64,000 nt of DNA from assembly GCA_012845835.1 (NCBI GenBank), contig JABAKD010000023.1:24197046-24261045 (forward strand), read 5' to 3'. The notes beneath the pieces are model-generated. The model was not told the origin of the DNA, ran no database searches, and worked only from the letters and a program-made list of their open reading frames with translations. Every line of letters starts with the position of its first letter. Positions within the stretch are counted from its first letter, which is position 1. The DNA is from Undaria pinnatifida (Eukaryota; Sar; Phaeophyceae; Laminariales; Alariaceae). Below, one piece after another: positions 11,960 to 24,265 of the stretch. Position numbers and translations under genes: made by a program.

Positions 11960-14100
11960 CGGAAGCATCGAAAAATATACTCCTTGGAATTGGAAGGTTT
12001 CGTGGAAGCTACTTCCACGCAAGCCTACGCTTTACTTCCATGACAAGTTGACATGATTTTTTTTATGTAAACCTCTTCCATGGATGTGTTATTACATTAA
12101 AACGGGTTAATTGCTTCCACCAAAGATTTCATTGGAGTGGGTTTCAGTGGGAGCTGTCGTGGAAGCCGCTCAAATTGCGTGGAAGCTGCGGAAGCTTACG
12201 TGGAAGTAAAACGTAAAATTTGGTGGATGCACGTTCAAATATTTCCTGGAAGCTACTTTCAAAGTTTCACGGCAAGCGTTCGGAAACGCTTTCGTGGATG
12301 CCGGTGAGCTTCCGGTGTTTCGTGGAAGCTGCCATTTGCTTCCATTGAACTAAAACCTAAACCCCTTTGGAAACGATTTCGTGGAAGCTTTCGAATCCGT
12401 GGACGTTTTTGTGGAAGCTTTTGTAGGAGCTTCCGTGCAAGCTTTCGTCCGACGTTCAGTGAAAGCTTTCGTCCGACTTGCCTGAATGTTTTTGCCTGAC
12501 CTTCCGTGGAAGCTGCCGGTTGCTTCCATGGAACGAAAACGTGAATAATCCGTGGAAAAGCTTTCGTGAACGTTTTCTAATCCGTGGACGTTTTCGTGGA
12601 GGCTCCCGTGGAAGCTACTTCCATGGAAGCTTTCCGGGAAGTTACTTCCGTCAAAGCTTTCGTGGGAGTAACGTCCGTCGAAGATTTCGTGGAAGTTACT
12701 TCTGTGGAAGCTTTCGTGAGAGTTACTTTCGTGCAGGTGTTCGGGAAACGGGGAAGCTTTCGTCGAAGCTTCCATGGAAGCTCTGGTGGAAGTTGCTTCT
12801 ATGGAAGCTTTGTTGGAAGCTTTTGTAAAAGTTATTTCAATGGAAGTTTATCGTGGAAGCTTCAGTGGAAGTTAAGAAGGATTCCGTAGACCCTTCCGTG
12901 GAAGATACGAAGGCTTCCGTGAGATGTTCTTCCATGGTTTCGTGAAAGTTAGTTCCATTAAAGCTTTCTTGGAAGCTTTCGTGGAAGTTACTTCCTTGGA
13001 AGCTTTGGTGAAATTACTTTCATGAAAGCTTTCGTGGAAGCTTTCGTGAACGTTACTTCCATGGGAGCTTTCGTGGAAGCTTTCGTAAAGGTTACTTTCA
13101 TGGAAGCTTTCGTGGACGCTTCTGTGGAAGTGACGAAGGCTGGCGTGGAAGTTACTTCCATAGGTTCGTGAACGTTACTTCCATGAAAGCTTTCGTTGAA
13201 GCTTTCGTGGAAGTTACGTCCATGGAAGCTTTCGTGGAAGCGTCTTCCATGGAAGCTTTCGTGGAAGCTTTCGCGAAATGTTTCTTCCATGGGAGCTTTC
13301 GTGGAAGCTTTCGTGAAGGTTTCTTTCATTAAAGCTTCCGTGCACCCTTCTGTGAAAGTTACGAAGGATTCCATGAAAGTAACTTCCATGGAAGCTTTCG
13401 TGAAAGTTACTTCCATAGAAGCTTTCGTGGAATTTACTCCCACGGAAGCGTTCGTGGAAGCTTTGGTGGGAGTTACTTTCATGAAAGCTTACGTGAAGTT
13501 ACGAAGGCTTCCGTTGAAGTACGTGAAGGTACTTCCCTGGAAGCTTCCGTGTAAGCTTTCGTGAAAGTTACGTCCATGAATGCTTTCGTGGACGATTTCG
13601 TGAAAGTAACTTCCATTAAAGCTTTTGTGAAAGCTTTCGTGGAAGTTACTTTCATTGAAACTTTCGTAGAATCTTTCGTGGAATCGTTCGTGCAAATTAC
13701 CTCCGTGGAAGTAACTTTAACGAGTTCTTTCGGGTGAGATGTCGTGGAATGTTCTACGGAAGTTGATTCCATGAAAGCCTCCGTGGAAGCTGTCGTGAAT
13801 GTTGCTTCCGTGGAATTTGCTTCCATGGACGTTTTCGTGGAAGGGTTACTTCCATGGAAGCTTTCGTGGAAGTTTTCGTGCAAGGTTTGTCCGTGGAAGC
13901 TTCCATGGAAGCTTTCGTGGAAGCTGCTTTGAAAGTTGCTCCCATGGAAGGTTTCGTGGAGGCTTCGGGGAAGCTCCCGTGGAAGCTTCCGTGGAAGCTT
14001 CCATATACTCCATGGAAGCTTTAATGGAAGCTTTCATGGAGGCTTCCACCGCTTCCATGGAGGCGGTGAAGCTTCCACGGAAGCTTTCATGACCTTCCAC
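11960..14100 (+). repeat. 27-bp minisatellite array MS-A (in SD1A)
   Basis: The array is tandem, degenerate, and built on GAAGCTTTCGTGGAAGTT plus ACTTCCATG (27 bp), with frequent 12-, 15- and 18-bp sub-units. It is dense from about 12,360 and sparser before that. The unit is rich in self-complementary sites (AAGCTT, CCATGG, GGAAGCTTCC). Because the period is a multiple of three, long frames are open on both strands, for example repeats of EAFVEVTSM on the plus strand. I see no start context or splice signals that would make these genes. Confidence 0.95.
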
Positions 14101-14129
14101 GCCAAATCAAGTAGTGCAGGAGACCGACA

Positions 14130-17100
14130 TACGGTATAACGTACAAATTGCTCCTCAGTGTGTGCCGTTCTCACGATATATACCGTTATTTTCTTTCTTT
14201 TCAGAGACATATTCAGAAATTCCCATTCCCTTGTCCGTCTTGATTGTTTATCCTAAGTTGGCTATGTGTTCAGACATCGTGAAACAGGTAAACAACGCAA
14301 TCGCGCCGCTGAATTGACGAACGAAAATGAAATGTCAGCGAACGTGCTACAAACATCACAATAAAGACCAAGACAAAGAAAAACAGGACGGAAAACAGCT
14401 AAAAAATAGCACTCAGAAGGACACCTGAAATGAGATAACAAAACCAGCAGGACGTAAAGAAACGTGTCGAACCAACATTATATATTCTTGTCCCCGTCGA
14501 TGGTCTGTTTCTTATTTGCCGCGTAAGTTGTTTGTAGAATCAGTCTGGCGCATCACCAACCAGCACGACGAAGAAAAGAAACGAAATAGACAAGGAGGAA
14601 TAAACACAAAGAGAGAGAGAGAGAGAGAGAAATAAGGCCAAGCGAAAACAAAAAAAAACGTATCCGTACCTCAGACGGGCTACAAGAAAATAATAGGTTT
14701 CCCCCTCGCTTCCTCTTTGACGAGCCGGGAGTCTAGTCTCACGGTCTGCCCCCTCCTTCTTGTTAATAATTCCCGTCGACAGCAGCTTAAGATTTCAGTG
14801 CTGCCGCGGTCGCTTCCCCAAAGAAAAGTTCGAGTGATATGAGAATAAATGTGCGGATATCTCAGTGCTCAGTGTAATAACAGGAGGTCGAGAACAATTA
14901 GAGTACGCCGTTTCCGAAGCAACCTTACCACTGCTCTCGGGGTGGGTTGAGGAGCGCAATTACATGCAGCCACACTAGTCTATAGACTCTGCGAGAGCAA
15001 GTCAATGCATTACAACGCGTGGCCAAATTACACAAGATACAAGACGTAAATACAGGGGTTACGGTTTCAGAGCTATTCTACTAGTTTTTCGAGAAATGCC
15101 GATTTAAAAGAGCTCCACATGGCTTGACACAAAAGGTGGCATATTAAATAGAGGGGTTGGACACTCAGGGACAATGGACAATGTCGAACTCGTGGTAGTC
15201 GCAGAAGTTTGAAGTTGCGTAGACAGGTTCCACCTACCAGTCGACGTGATGCCTTGTTACGCCTTCTTCCAGCCTTGTTCGATTGCGGTATATCTGCCCC
15301 CCGCCCCCCGCCCCCCCCCCTTGCTCTTGAGCGCCACGCACCGGGACGACTATCTTGAGTCCGCTTCGTTTTGGCGTTGTGTTGTTGACTGAGAGCCCGT
15401 CGCCTGTCCGTGGTGTCTTAGTTTGTGGTGTATTTATTGGTTTGCTTTTTTGAGATGTTTGTCTCAGCCCTCTCGCGGGGGGGGTGGGGGGGGGTGACGC
15501 CGAAACTGCGATATTTCTGCCTCCGCGCTGGTTTGTTCTTCCTAGACCAGTTTCCCGTTACGTCCCTTTCTTCGTCCCTCTTTCCTTCGCCTATTATGCT
15601 GCCCTTTTGGATACCCTTGGGCGACATGGAGGCTGTTGTGCCGGTGTAGAGGAAGCCGGTATGGAGATCGTTATCGTCATATATGCAGGGAGCAGGGGGC
15701 AGACCAGGTAGTAGTGCCCCTATCCCTATGGAACTTAAACTCGGACCCAGTTTGGGTGCTGTGTCGACACCGGTCGGGTGGTGCTGTGTAGGTTGCTGCT
15801 GCGGGTCATCTTACAGCACCTACTAACGGTAGGGGTTGCTGTTTTTGGGGCCTGCTTGGAATGTTTTTTGTGGCCGGCTCAGCTCCTCAAGTGAGAAACT
15901 ACCGGTTGTTCTGACACTTTTGCCAGTATTGTTTTAAGACTAACAGCGCATGGAAGTGATATCTGATTGTGCGATTGGGCGATTGGATGCCTTCGAAGTC
16001 GTCTTTCGGGCGAAATGTTGAGCTCCTCATGTTATGAGGTCAGAAACTTCTGCTGCACCCCTACCGTGGATGACCTCCATGACGCTTGCTTTAAGTATAC
16101 CTAGATTCGTTTTAGTTGTATTATGTACATAGGTTTGGGGGCGATGATGGCGGTATGGGCCCTCCAACATCTCGTCAGAAACAGTAGGCAGGTGATAGAC
16201 CAGCGGCAAAATACTCCTCTCATACATTATTAGGTGCATTCGGAACCCAGTATGGGCGCTACCCCCGACGCTGGCAGGGCGGTGTTGTGTGCCTTGTTAT
16301 CGTTTTCGGTTATATGCCTTGTTTTCTTTTTCGGTTTTTGCTTTTTTCGTTTAATCTCGCCGTGTTTTTGTTTCACTCACTCCAGTGTCTTGTCTTCTGG
16401 GCTCCTTTTCTCACCTTCCCTGCGTTCATTTTCTCTCTCTGTCCTTCTTTTTTTCTTTTATTTGTTTTCTTCTTTCTCTTCCTGCGTCCTTTGTAAGTTG
16501 TCTGGTGTGCTGGCTTATTGTGATGTACAATGGCAACACAACGGTGATTGCCACAGTTTCAGGTGTCTAGGAGTACGTACGGTGAGCGCAAAGCAGTACA
16601 AGTAGGATTATGCCGCACCCGTTCCGTACGACCCTTTCGCAACGTTGTACTTTCGGAGACCAATGTTATCATCCTCCAGTCAGCAGTGCCCGGTGGCTAA
16701 TCAACTTTCATCTTCATCTTTCCCCTCTGAACCTCCAAAGGGGTTAAGTTCCGCTTTCTATCGTATCCACTGCTTTAGGCATTGCATCTGGTCAAATAAC
16801 ATTGCTGTTTTTTTAGCGATATGTCGTGTGTCATGTTTATGACTGCAGAGCTCGTCTCTCTGAGAGGAGGCATCGGCGCGGACACCGACTGGTTATCCTG
16901 GGTGTTGAGGGTTGGAAATGTCAGTATATATTGTGGCCAACACTTACACTTGTATCTGTCATGGATAATGTGTGATACCCTGGCACGGTGGTTTGAGAGG
17001 CTGTGCGGTCGACGTTAGTCGGGGTGATGGCACGGAGCAGAAGGATAGCCTGGAAGACGAAGTGCTTCCGAGATGTAGAGAAGATGTTGATTAGTACAAC

Positions 17101-19769
17101 GGCGGCGCTAAATTTGGCCAATACCCACAGATAGATATATACCGCAGAGTTGCAGGAGCCCAGACGACGGCTGCTTCCCAGAGATGACCAGGACAGCTAT
17201 GATCCGGAAAGGTCTACAAGAGAGAGCCACACGAGAGAGTGAGGTGCCTGGATATCAAGCGGTGAATCTTACGGAAGTGGTTCCTCTGCACACTTACGTA
17301 CGTTACACTCGAACCGACAAATATGAGATCTACGATACACAAGAGCGGTGCTACTGAACATTGACTCATAATGACTATGTACTAACATTTCCATAACAGT
17401 ATCGAATTGGCCCAATGGAACCCCATGAAAACTCGAGGTTTCTCCCAGCATATTCAGAAAAAAAAAAACGATATGCTACGTACCTGTACTCTTCCATGGA
17501 CATATCGTACTCTTCTTTGGGCGCCGACGACAAGAGTGTTGCTCTCGGTGCCCGTGAAGTCACGCGCTTGCTCGTTGAAGCGCCCGTATCCCGTATAAAA
17601 AAGGTGTTTTCTTACATCGAATGAAGAGAAGTATGAGTTTGAAAGATGTTTACAACGCCTGACACACCCCGTCTAAATATATAGTCTATTATTTTTGTTT
17701 ATCCGCCGGCGGATGGGAAAAAATATAGCTTTATTATTTAGCTCACCACACTTCTCCACGTAATTTTTTACGCGTCGTGTGTCGATTTAACCCAGTTGCT
17801 TTCGCAGCCCAACGCTAGCTGGCGCACCCTTCGGTAATATACCGTAGTTTCCTCTGTACCCGCTTTTCAGATCAGGATAAATAAGGATCTAATTCTGGCG
17901 TGCGCTTCCGCGTACAGCTCTCTCCGACATTCATGTTGAAACGCTGTAATCCATAGAGATCTTGGAGCTAGTGTTAGTGTAAAGGATGTTCGTGAAATAT
18001 ACTTTCTCCTATCACTGGAACCAAAAGGGATCCACGAAAAATTCTCGGGCTCAATTCCAGCCTCTAGAACCCACATTACTATCCGCACCGTTATTACCAG
18101 GCACAAGGTATACATGTCTTTATTTATCGTCCCGTCTATAATCTTCTGCTTTTTCTTCGATTCAGAGCTGGAATAGGCTGCTAGTTAAAGGCGATATTGA
18201 AAGTAAAAACGAAAGGGTCATGAGATTGTTCAGGATTCAGCAGGGTGGCCTGGAAACTGCCGGTCGCTCACGCACATCACCCCTCACTCAATGCAAAGAT
18301 CAGTCCATTCGAAGGGTAACAGCCTCCGATGATGAAGTCCGCGACGCCACACGACCACTCTCATACTGCGAAAATCACCCAACACTAAATTCAAGCCGTT
18401 TGTCTCGACAAATTCGGGGGTGATTGTAAAGGGCGCAATGAAACACTCCTATTTTGGGCCAGGCTCCCATCGTTAACCAGGTACGTGGAAGTACTTGGTA
18501 TATATATGCGAAGCAGCGTATATTTTGCACTATTAATATAATACTACATACCAGTACATACAGCAAAATTTTATTGTAAAATTATGTACTCGGAGTAGTA
18601 CATTTCGTGGAGAAGTTGACCGTATACTAGTAGTCTAAATAAATTGATTTTTTACTCCCAATTTATGAAATGTTGCCACGTGCTTTTCACAAGCTCACTG
18701 CAGTCGTAACAGCAGTTCGATTTCTACAGGCATTCCGAGCCGCGCGGTATAGTCTATACTATAACAGGGTATCACGAACAACTGCATGGTATACCATCCC
18801 GTATCGCTTGCAAACCAAACGACACCAGGAACATATCCATGGCACGTGCACCCGAAAAAATTAGATGGCAGCCGTTCGAGAACGGCATAAACAGTGAAAA
18901 AATCAAATATTTAATCTTGTCTAGTGTAAAGTGTATTTCCTATATTGGTACCAAAGCGATTATATGCGCCGCCTGTCTGTGATCATGGTATCGCGATCCA
19001 GAGCGTTTCGGCCCCTCCCAGGTGCATGGGTAGATACGGTTGGAGAACAGCGAGCAGACCACTACGTCTCACGTCGCACCGAGAGTCGTGGTGGCCGTCC
19101 CGTGCTGAGCATTGCCGACAATTCCGAGCCAGTCCCAACAGCCATCGAGCCAGCCTTGCCGCCGGCTTGCACTCTGCAGTTCGATTTGGGCCGTTGATAG
19201 GCCTCTATCAACTAGATCATGATAAAAATGCCAGAGCATGGAGCAGTTTCGATAGAAATAGTAGCAGTCATCTATTACGCGTACTAGGGAGTAAGCGGCA
19301 CCCCCGCCCCCACGGCGGTGGCGCCACGGTGAAGAGAGTAGTTTCTAACAGAGGAAAAAACCCCGATGATACCTCATGTTAGGGCAAGAGAGACCACGAT
19401 ACAGAAACAGCAGCATCGTCACAACATACAGCCGATACAAACAGTAGAATTCAAAAACATCCAAGACATGATACCGCAAAAACCCTTCGTAAGAAAAAAT
19501 AAGAAGAAAATAGGAAGAAAACTTCCGAAATCACACTCGTACTGGCGGTTCCCTCACGCGGCGGTCCCCTAACGCACTACAGTACTCGCACTGTGATCAC
19601 GTGTGTGCATGCGTGGCATCTTAGTATTATACTGTTTACAACAACAGCGGCATGATAGACTCTGGGCCGTACGTATTATGCAAGAAACACTGGAGGAATC
19701 TTGACGGACAGATCTCACGAAATAAATAAGGTTGTGATAGATAAGCGATGGAAGTATATACCGCTAGAC
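14130..19769. other. Spacer with no recognised gene
   Basis: No gene I can support. It holds a (GA)n tract at about 14,612, a C-rich run near 15,300-15,320, a G-rich run near 15,476-15,495 and T-rich stretches near 16,300-16,500. Several 60-145 codon frames exist without motifs; 18,931-19,197, with ESRGGRPVLSIADNSEP, is the most protein-like. The corresponding interval in the second unit (54.2-56.2 kb) is unrelated and shorter. Confidence 0.5.
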
Positions 19770-19807
19770 CATAGTCTATATATTTGGCTAAAACGCAGGC
19801 TGCAACA

Positions 19808-20270
19808 GAGATACAAAGCGGGAATCAAATTTGGACACAGATATGCAGCAGCACCTAACGATTGTTTGTATTGATTCGCGGACCTGTGTAAGACGTTTCC
19901 TGGCGAAAGAGAGACGAATTGAGTCGTGGTGCTTATTTTTCGAGCGTTGTACAGTGATGATTGCGACGTGGAACATGGTGGCGGAGAGGCAGACAGACGG
20001 CAGGGATAACAGGTGCTTCTAGAAAGCGTGGCAGAAAAAATCAGATATGCCCATAAAACACCAAGTACGTGGGCATCAAACTCAGAGAAGTTCGCAGGAA
20101 CCCTGGCGATTGCTTGTACTGTGCAGTCATGTGTTCCGAGGTGTGCCCTGGCGAGAGAGACGCCTTGTTGAGAATGTTCTGGTCCAAGCGTTGTTTTGTG
20201 CTAGTTTACGATGTGAATCACAGCGTCGGACACGCACAGGAAACAGACGCGAGCATTTTTAAGGTGTGAG
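19808..20270 (+). pseudogene. Two diverged tandem modules with Cys-rich DCLYC...PGER pattern
   Basis: Module two (20,085-20,268) reads DCLYCAVMCSEVCPGERDALL and then FWSKRCFVLVYDVNH. Module one (19,845-20,020), read in the corresponding frame, gives NDCLY, a stop, then FADLCKTFPGERE. The DNA of both shares CGATTG(T/C)TTGTA and CCTGGCGA(A/G)AGAGA. This is an old internal duplication of a Cys-rich coding repeat, broken in module one. The same pair exists in SD2B (56,260-56,707). I do not recognise the family. Confidence 0.35.
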
Positions 20271-20582
20271 GATTCTTTTTCTAGCACCTAAATTATAGCT
20301 CTATTTTGCCAATAAACGGGTGCCACGGGCATCAAAGGTTTGCTCCTTTCTGAGTAAAAAAAATGCATCATGTCATCTACTATGTAGTCTATACCCTGGT
20401 ATATAGACTAGATTCCCTATTATTGCAATGCAAGTTGACGCCAGAATTTTCGGCGTCCATTGTTTACTTAATATAGTAGTCTAGACTGTTTGGTCGTTGA
20501 CGCCAGAAATTTCGTCGAATGCAACAGGTCCCAATCTGTCTTGAGCACCAAGATCTTGAGAAGCCCCACCATATATATGGCA

Positions 20583-20774
20583 ATGGGAAACACGCCATGC
20601 TGTAGGATCGAAACACACGTGGATGGCCACCCAAGCCCCCACCCCCATTCGATCATTCTTGAAACGCCAGCCAGCCTAATACCAGCCAGCGCAGCCAGAC
20701 CAACCAGCTCACCGAAGAAGTGCCCACAGCACTGCACCTTTGCCACTCCAACGTTGCCTCTGCAGCGATGGTGA
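20583..20774 (+). CDS. Small ORF starting MGNTPCC (possible N-myristoylated protein or first exon)
   Basis: The ATG at 20,583 begins MGNTPCCRIETHVDGHP, then Pro/Ser/His-rich sequence to SSPKKCPQHCTF. Gly2 followed by Cys6-Cys7 is a classic dual-acylation (myristoyl, palmitoyl) start. In SD2B (57,513-57,755) the protein continues differently because of a 10-base indel, ending in DESKHEL. In copy A the sequence CCGATGTGAGTAAG could be a splice donor; in copy B it is GATGAGAGTAAG and the GT is lost. Either copy could be the intact form. No homology is recognised. Confidence 0.35.
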   Translation: MGNTPCCRIETHVDGHPSPHPHSIILETPASLIPASAARPTSSPKKCPQHCTFATPTLPLQRW

Positions 20775-21770
20775 CTGCTACAATCTCGTCCGATGTGAGT
20801 AAGCACGAGCTGTAGTTTCCTATTTTTCTCGGTCTGTAAGATCTACGAGCCGTGGCTGGTCAGCGAAGCCCTTACTTAGACCGCCGCGCCGGCGGCTCCT
20901 CTGACCAATGCACGCTTCCTCTGATCCGCACCTGCCCCCGCCTTGCTGCATCCCATGCGCAAGCACAGATTTTTGGTGAAGCACCCGGCTCAAGAACAGT
21001 TCGGCGAGGTGGAAGGCCTGGTCAGGGAATAATCGAGGCCAACCGAAAGGTCAGTCAGGGCACTCTCAATGCCTTGTATGCAGGGTGGAATCAGGGCATC
21101 CCGAAATGCTCGCCACACCTTAGCGGCAGCGCGTACCCTGTGCATGCATGCAGAAAGTGCATCGCGCGCGCTTTGTGCATCGTTGCCATTAGCATGCGCG
21201 CTTTAAATTTTCGCCCGCGCTTTGTATGTCATGCTTAGATCGTGTGAAAAGGCAACGACACCCATGTTGTGCACATGTAGACTAAATTTCTTATGCCTTG
21301 TGTAGTCGACTGCTGCACTCGGCCGGAAAACGCATGAAGCACGCAATGGCAGTTGTGAACGAACCAGACTATTAATAGGATACCAGGCCTACGCTCGACG
21401 CAAGCAAGAACGTCGCACAGTTCCTTCAATGGCGCGCGAACCTTGTCAGTACATGGACCGTGATACGCACACATGCCTCGAATTTTGAATCAGCCGTACA
21501 TGTACACAAAACGCGATGCGTTCAAAATATTGAACGTCTGCCGTTAGACTTGGGAGGTGGAGACCCTTATCAGTGATCAATCAAATCAGGTTATTAAAAT
21601 TGAACATAGTTGCTTCTGTGATTTAGAGGGGCACAAGTCCGTCCCCGGCAGTCGGTCTCCAGGATCAGGGTCCCAACCCGTTTGCCTTTGCAGACCAAAT
21701 GCGTGCTATGAACAAGAAGAGCGCATTGCAGAAAAACATTTAGTCTAGACTCTATGCACTGCCTAACATC

Positions 21771-21940
21771 AACCTTTTGACCCCGATAGCTACACTGTAG
21801 TTGCAACGGGAGTCGCCGACCTATATCCTTAATGAGCACAGACAACCCGTAATACGCGCGATCGGAGTATCACACACAGCTTGCACAGATGAGTTTCGAC
21901 AAAATATTTGATCTCACAGCTGGAGTGTATCAATATTTTT
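21771..21940 (-). repeat. Dispersed repeat family R, copy R3
   Basis: Reverse complement of the R1/R2 core. On the plus strand here it contains ATGAGTTTCGACAAAATATT, encoding MSFDKIFDLTAGVY, as in the other copies. Confidence 0.85.
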
Positions 21941-22335
21941 TATATTATATGCAGTCGTACTTGATGTAAAAAAACACACACAGTTTGTATGTTTTGTACA
22001 CATCTTAGGCATACTTTTCTCGAGGAGCGTACTATGGAGTTTTGGTCCCTTTGTGTATCATATGGAACTTCGGTGCCTTGTTGCCCGTGGATAGACTGCA
22101 CGATGAGACGACTAAGCACAACAACCACGACAAGGACCCGAGCGTGAACCAGAAAGCCTTGCGGAAGCTAAACAAAAAAGCATGCGCCTCGTTACTTCGT
22201 CACGCCCCACTGGTATTGTATCCCCCGCTATGCCTGGATCTCAACATACTCGAGGGCGGTCGGTTCGACAAAACATTATGCTTCCTTCAGCATAGCAGCT
22301 CCCTTTTCCAACAATACACATTACCAGCATTTGAT

Positions 22336-22925
22336 ATTCCCATGGCAATGCCATGGCACTGCCTTAGGTCTCCAGTGCAGTACCATTACCATGGCCCTTC
22401 GTTACCGTTACCATGGCCCTTCCTTGCGGTGCTATTGCTATGACCATTCATTGCAGTTCCATGGCACTGCCGCAGTGTCAATGGCAATATTATGTTACTG
22501 CCATGAATGGCTGTGTATGGCAGTTTCATGGCAATACTATGGTAGTGTGACGGCAACGCCATGGCGGTGCCATGATACGCGCCATAGCAATTCTATGACA
22601 TACCCACGTCATCGCCATGACACGCCACAGAGATCGACTGCCTTGGTTAGGGTTGGGGTTGGGGTTGGGGTTAGGGCTACGAGTGCCGTATTACGCCTAT
22701 GATCGTCTCATGGCAGTACTATGGTAGCACCATTGACAATGTCATGTGATTTTTCCATGGCAATTCCATGAACGTTTTCATAACAAACCACGGCAACCAG
22801 CGCCATGCAAACCCATGGCAATGCCTCGAAAGTCCATGGCAGTGCCATGAAAGTCCGTCGCGTTGCCATGTCACTGCCATGAAAGCCTATGCCCCATTGA
22901 ATGTCATGGAACGTCATGGGGACTG
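22336..22925. repeat. Degenerate CATGG-rich array surrounding a telomere-like motif (SD2A)
   Basis: Dozens of short units of the type CCATGGCA, GCCATGGC and TCATGGCA occur at roughly 10-25 bp spacing on both sides of the telomere-like run at 22,645. The units are palindromic at CCATGG, so both strands look alike. Copy B is 59,284-59,870. Confidence 0.75.
22645..22676 (+). repeat. Interstitial telomere-like repeat (SD2A)
   Basis: GGTTAGGG, three GGTTGGG-type units and GGTTAGGG in a row. Copy B is at 59,590-59,621. The opposite-strand form (CCCTGACCCTAACCCTGACCC) lies at 25,111-25,131, so the two blocks face each other. Confidence 0.8.
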
Positions 22926-23570
22926 CCAAGACGGGCTGTAGAAGTTTCAGTATAAAAAAATATAGACTACCCCACCCACTCCTCAGACTTCGGTGCGCGC
23001 CTAATTTTGTTCCCTTATTCTGTATCCGCAACCAACTGACGGTGACCGCATCCCGTTCCTGGCCTCCACGTCGACCTGCCGCACCCATGTACTTCAGACT
23101 GAGATTTGCCGGCACTGGTTGAGCGGAGCATGCCCGTTCGGTGGTAAGTGGGATATCACTCGGTTGTGTTACGATCTCAAAGTGTACCGTCATTAGTATG
23201 ACGTCCTGTAGCTGTCGTTCACATTTTTTTTTGCGCGACGAAGCGTTGATAATATTACATGGAAAGCATATACAAGCTATTGTACTGCAGCAATATTGCG
23301 ATGAAAACACGTACATCATTTACTATTTGAATGTATAGACTCCACCCCCGGTGCAAGCTATCGCAGTGATAAAAATCCAAGGCAAGTCTAAGCACGGCAA
23401 CACGAGATAAGTGGAGCCTATCGCCTCGTGCTAGCGAACACGCGTTGAACCCGATTATTGCACACAGTACCTGGTTCGTTTTCGCGCTATCCATGCTCAC
23501 TCCCCTCCTCTCACCGCTCCCTTCTTCGGTGGTACGCGTCTGGCCTTGTTAATTTCCATGTTACCTGTAG

Positions 23571-24265
23571 TGAACTGCGCCTTCGCCCACGGTGCACAGG
23601 AGCTGAGGAGCCTGGCGCTGGACGCGTAAGTAAATGCGCCGGCATACACAGCACATGTACTGCGGTAAACATGCTAAGAAGAGTGCTTAGGGAATGTATT
23701 TGGGGTCCGCTTCGAACCCTAAACGTCGCAAGAAGCTTTCCGGAGGGGGCTTTAGTTCATGTTGACACACAATCTTATTCCAGAACAAAGTCTCCGTTCA
23801 ATGGCGCGATACCTCAGCCTGAAGAAAAGTGACGACCTGGAAACCAGCAACAACAGCTCTGTCGATTTAGTATACTTGCCGAGAAAGCTAATGCCCCCCG
23901 AGGTATGATGTTTAATGGGCGCTTGTTCCCATCGTCGAGTCAATACAATTTACCGGCAGAAACATACAAGGAAACCTGTCTACCAGGTATTATTGGCATG
24001 TCCGCACTTCGAAACATAGGCTTCTCTGTCGTACCGCGTTTGTCTTGTACTGAGCGTCCAATTATATATGGGAGCGCACGCGTTGAGATTCACATCGCCC
24101 ACGCACGCATGAGCTTTTGCATCGCACCATCTATATTATTTTAGCAGCTTGGGGGCATCATCTAACAGTCTCATGTCCAACGCTCTCTCTCGTGTATCTC
24201 ACCTCCACAGGGACCGCACATGCTTCGACGCCACCGGTACCAGGGCTGTCTACTTTCCGCAGGTG
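23571..24265 (+). pseudogene. Candidate spliced gene fragment in SD2A (three exons)
   Basis: Exon 23,571-23,625 (NCAFAHGAQELRSLALD) follows a TTACCTGTAG acceptor and ends at GTAAGT. Exon 23,791-23,902 (LRSMARYLSLKKSDDLE..., ...VDLVYLPRKLMPPE) ends at GTATGA, and the two join in frame as LALDA-LRSMARY. A third block, 24,211-24,265, lies between a CTCCACAG acceptor and a GTAAGT donor (GGACCGCACATGC...), but its best frame (DRTCFDATGTRAVYF) does not follow in phase, so an exon may be missing. SD2B keeps these exons (about 60,509-60,563, 60,728-60,839, 61,141-61,195) with amino-acid changes. No family is recognised. Splice signals plus conservation make a once-functional gene likely. Confidence 0.35.

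Larger units (their letters stand above)
6246..14100 (+). repeat. Segmental duplication SD1, copy A
   Basis: Homology starts at the block GACACACCGACTAGTTCTGT (A about 6,246; B about 40,629). It runs colinearly through all later landmarks to the end of the 27-bp minisatellite. Copy B is interrupted by an LTR retrotransposon and has a longer minisatellite. By eye the copies agree at most positions but differ by many substitutions and 1-10 base indels, so the duplication is not recent. Confidence 0.93.
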
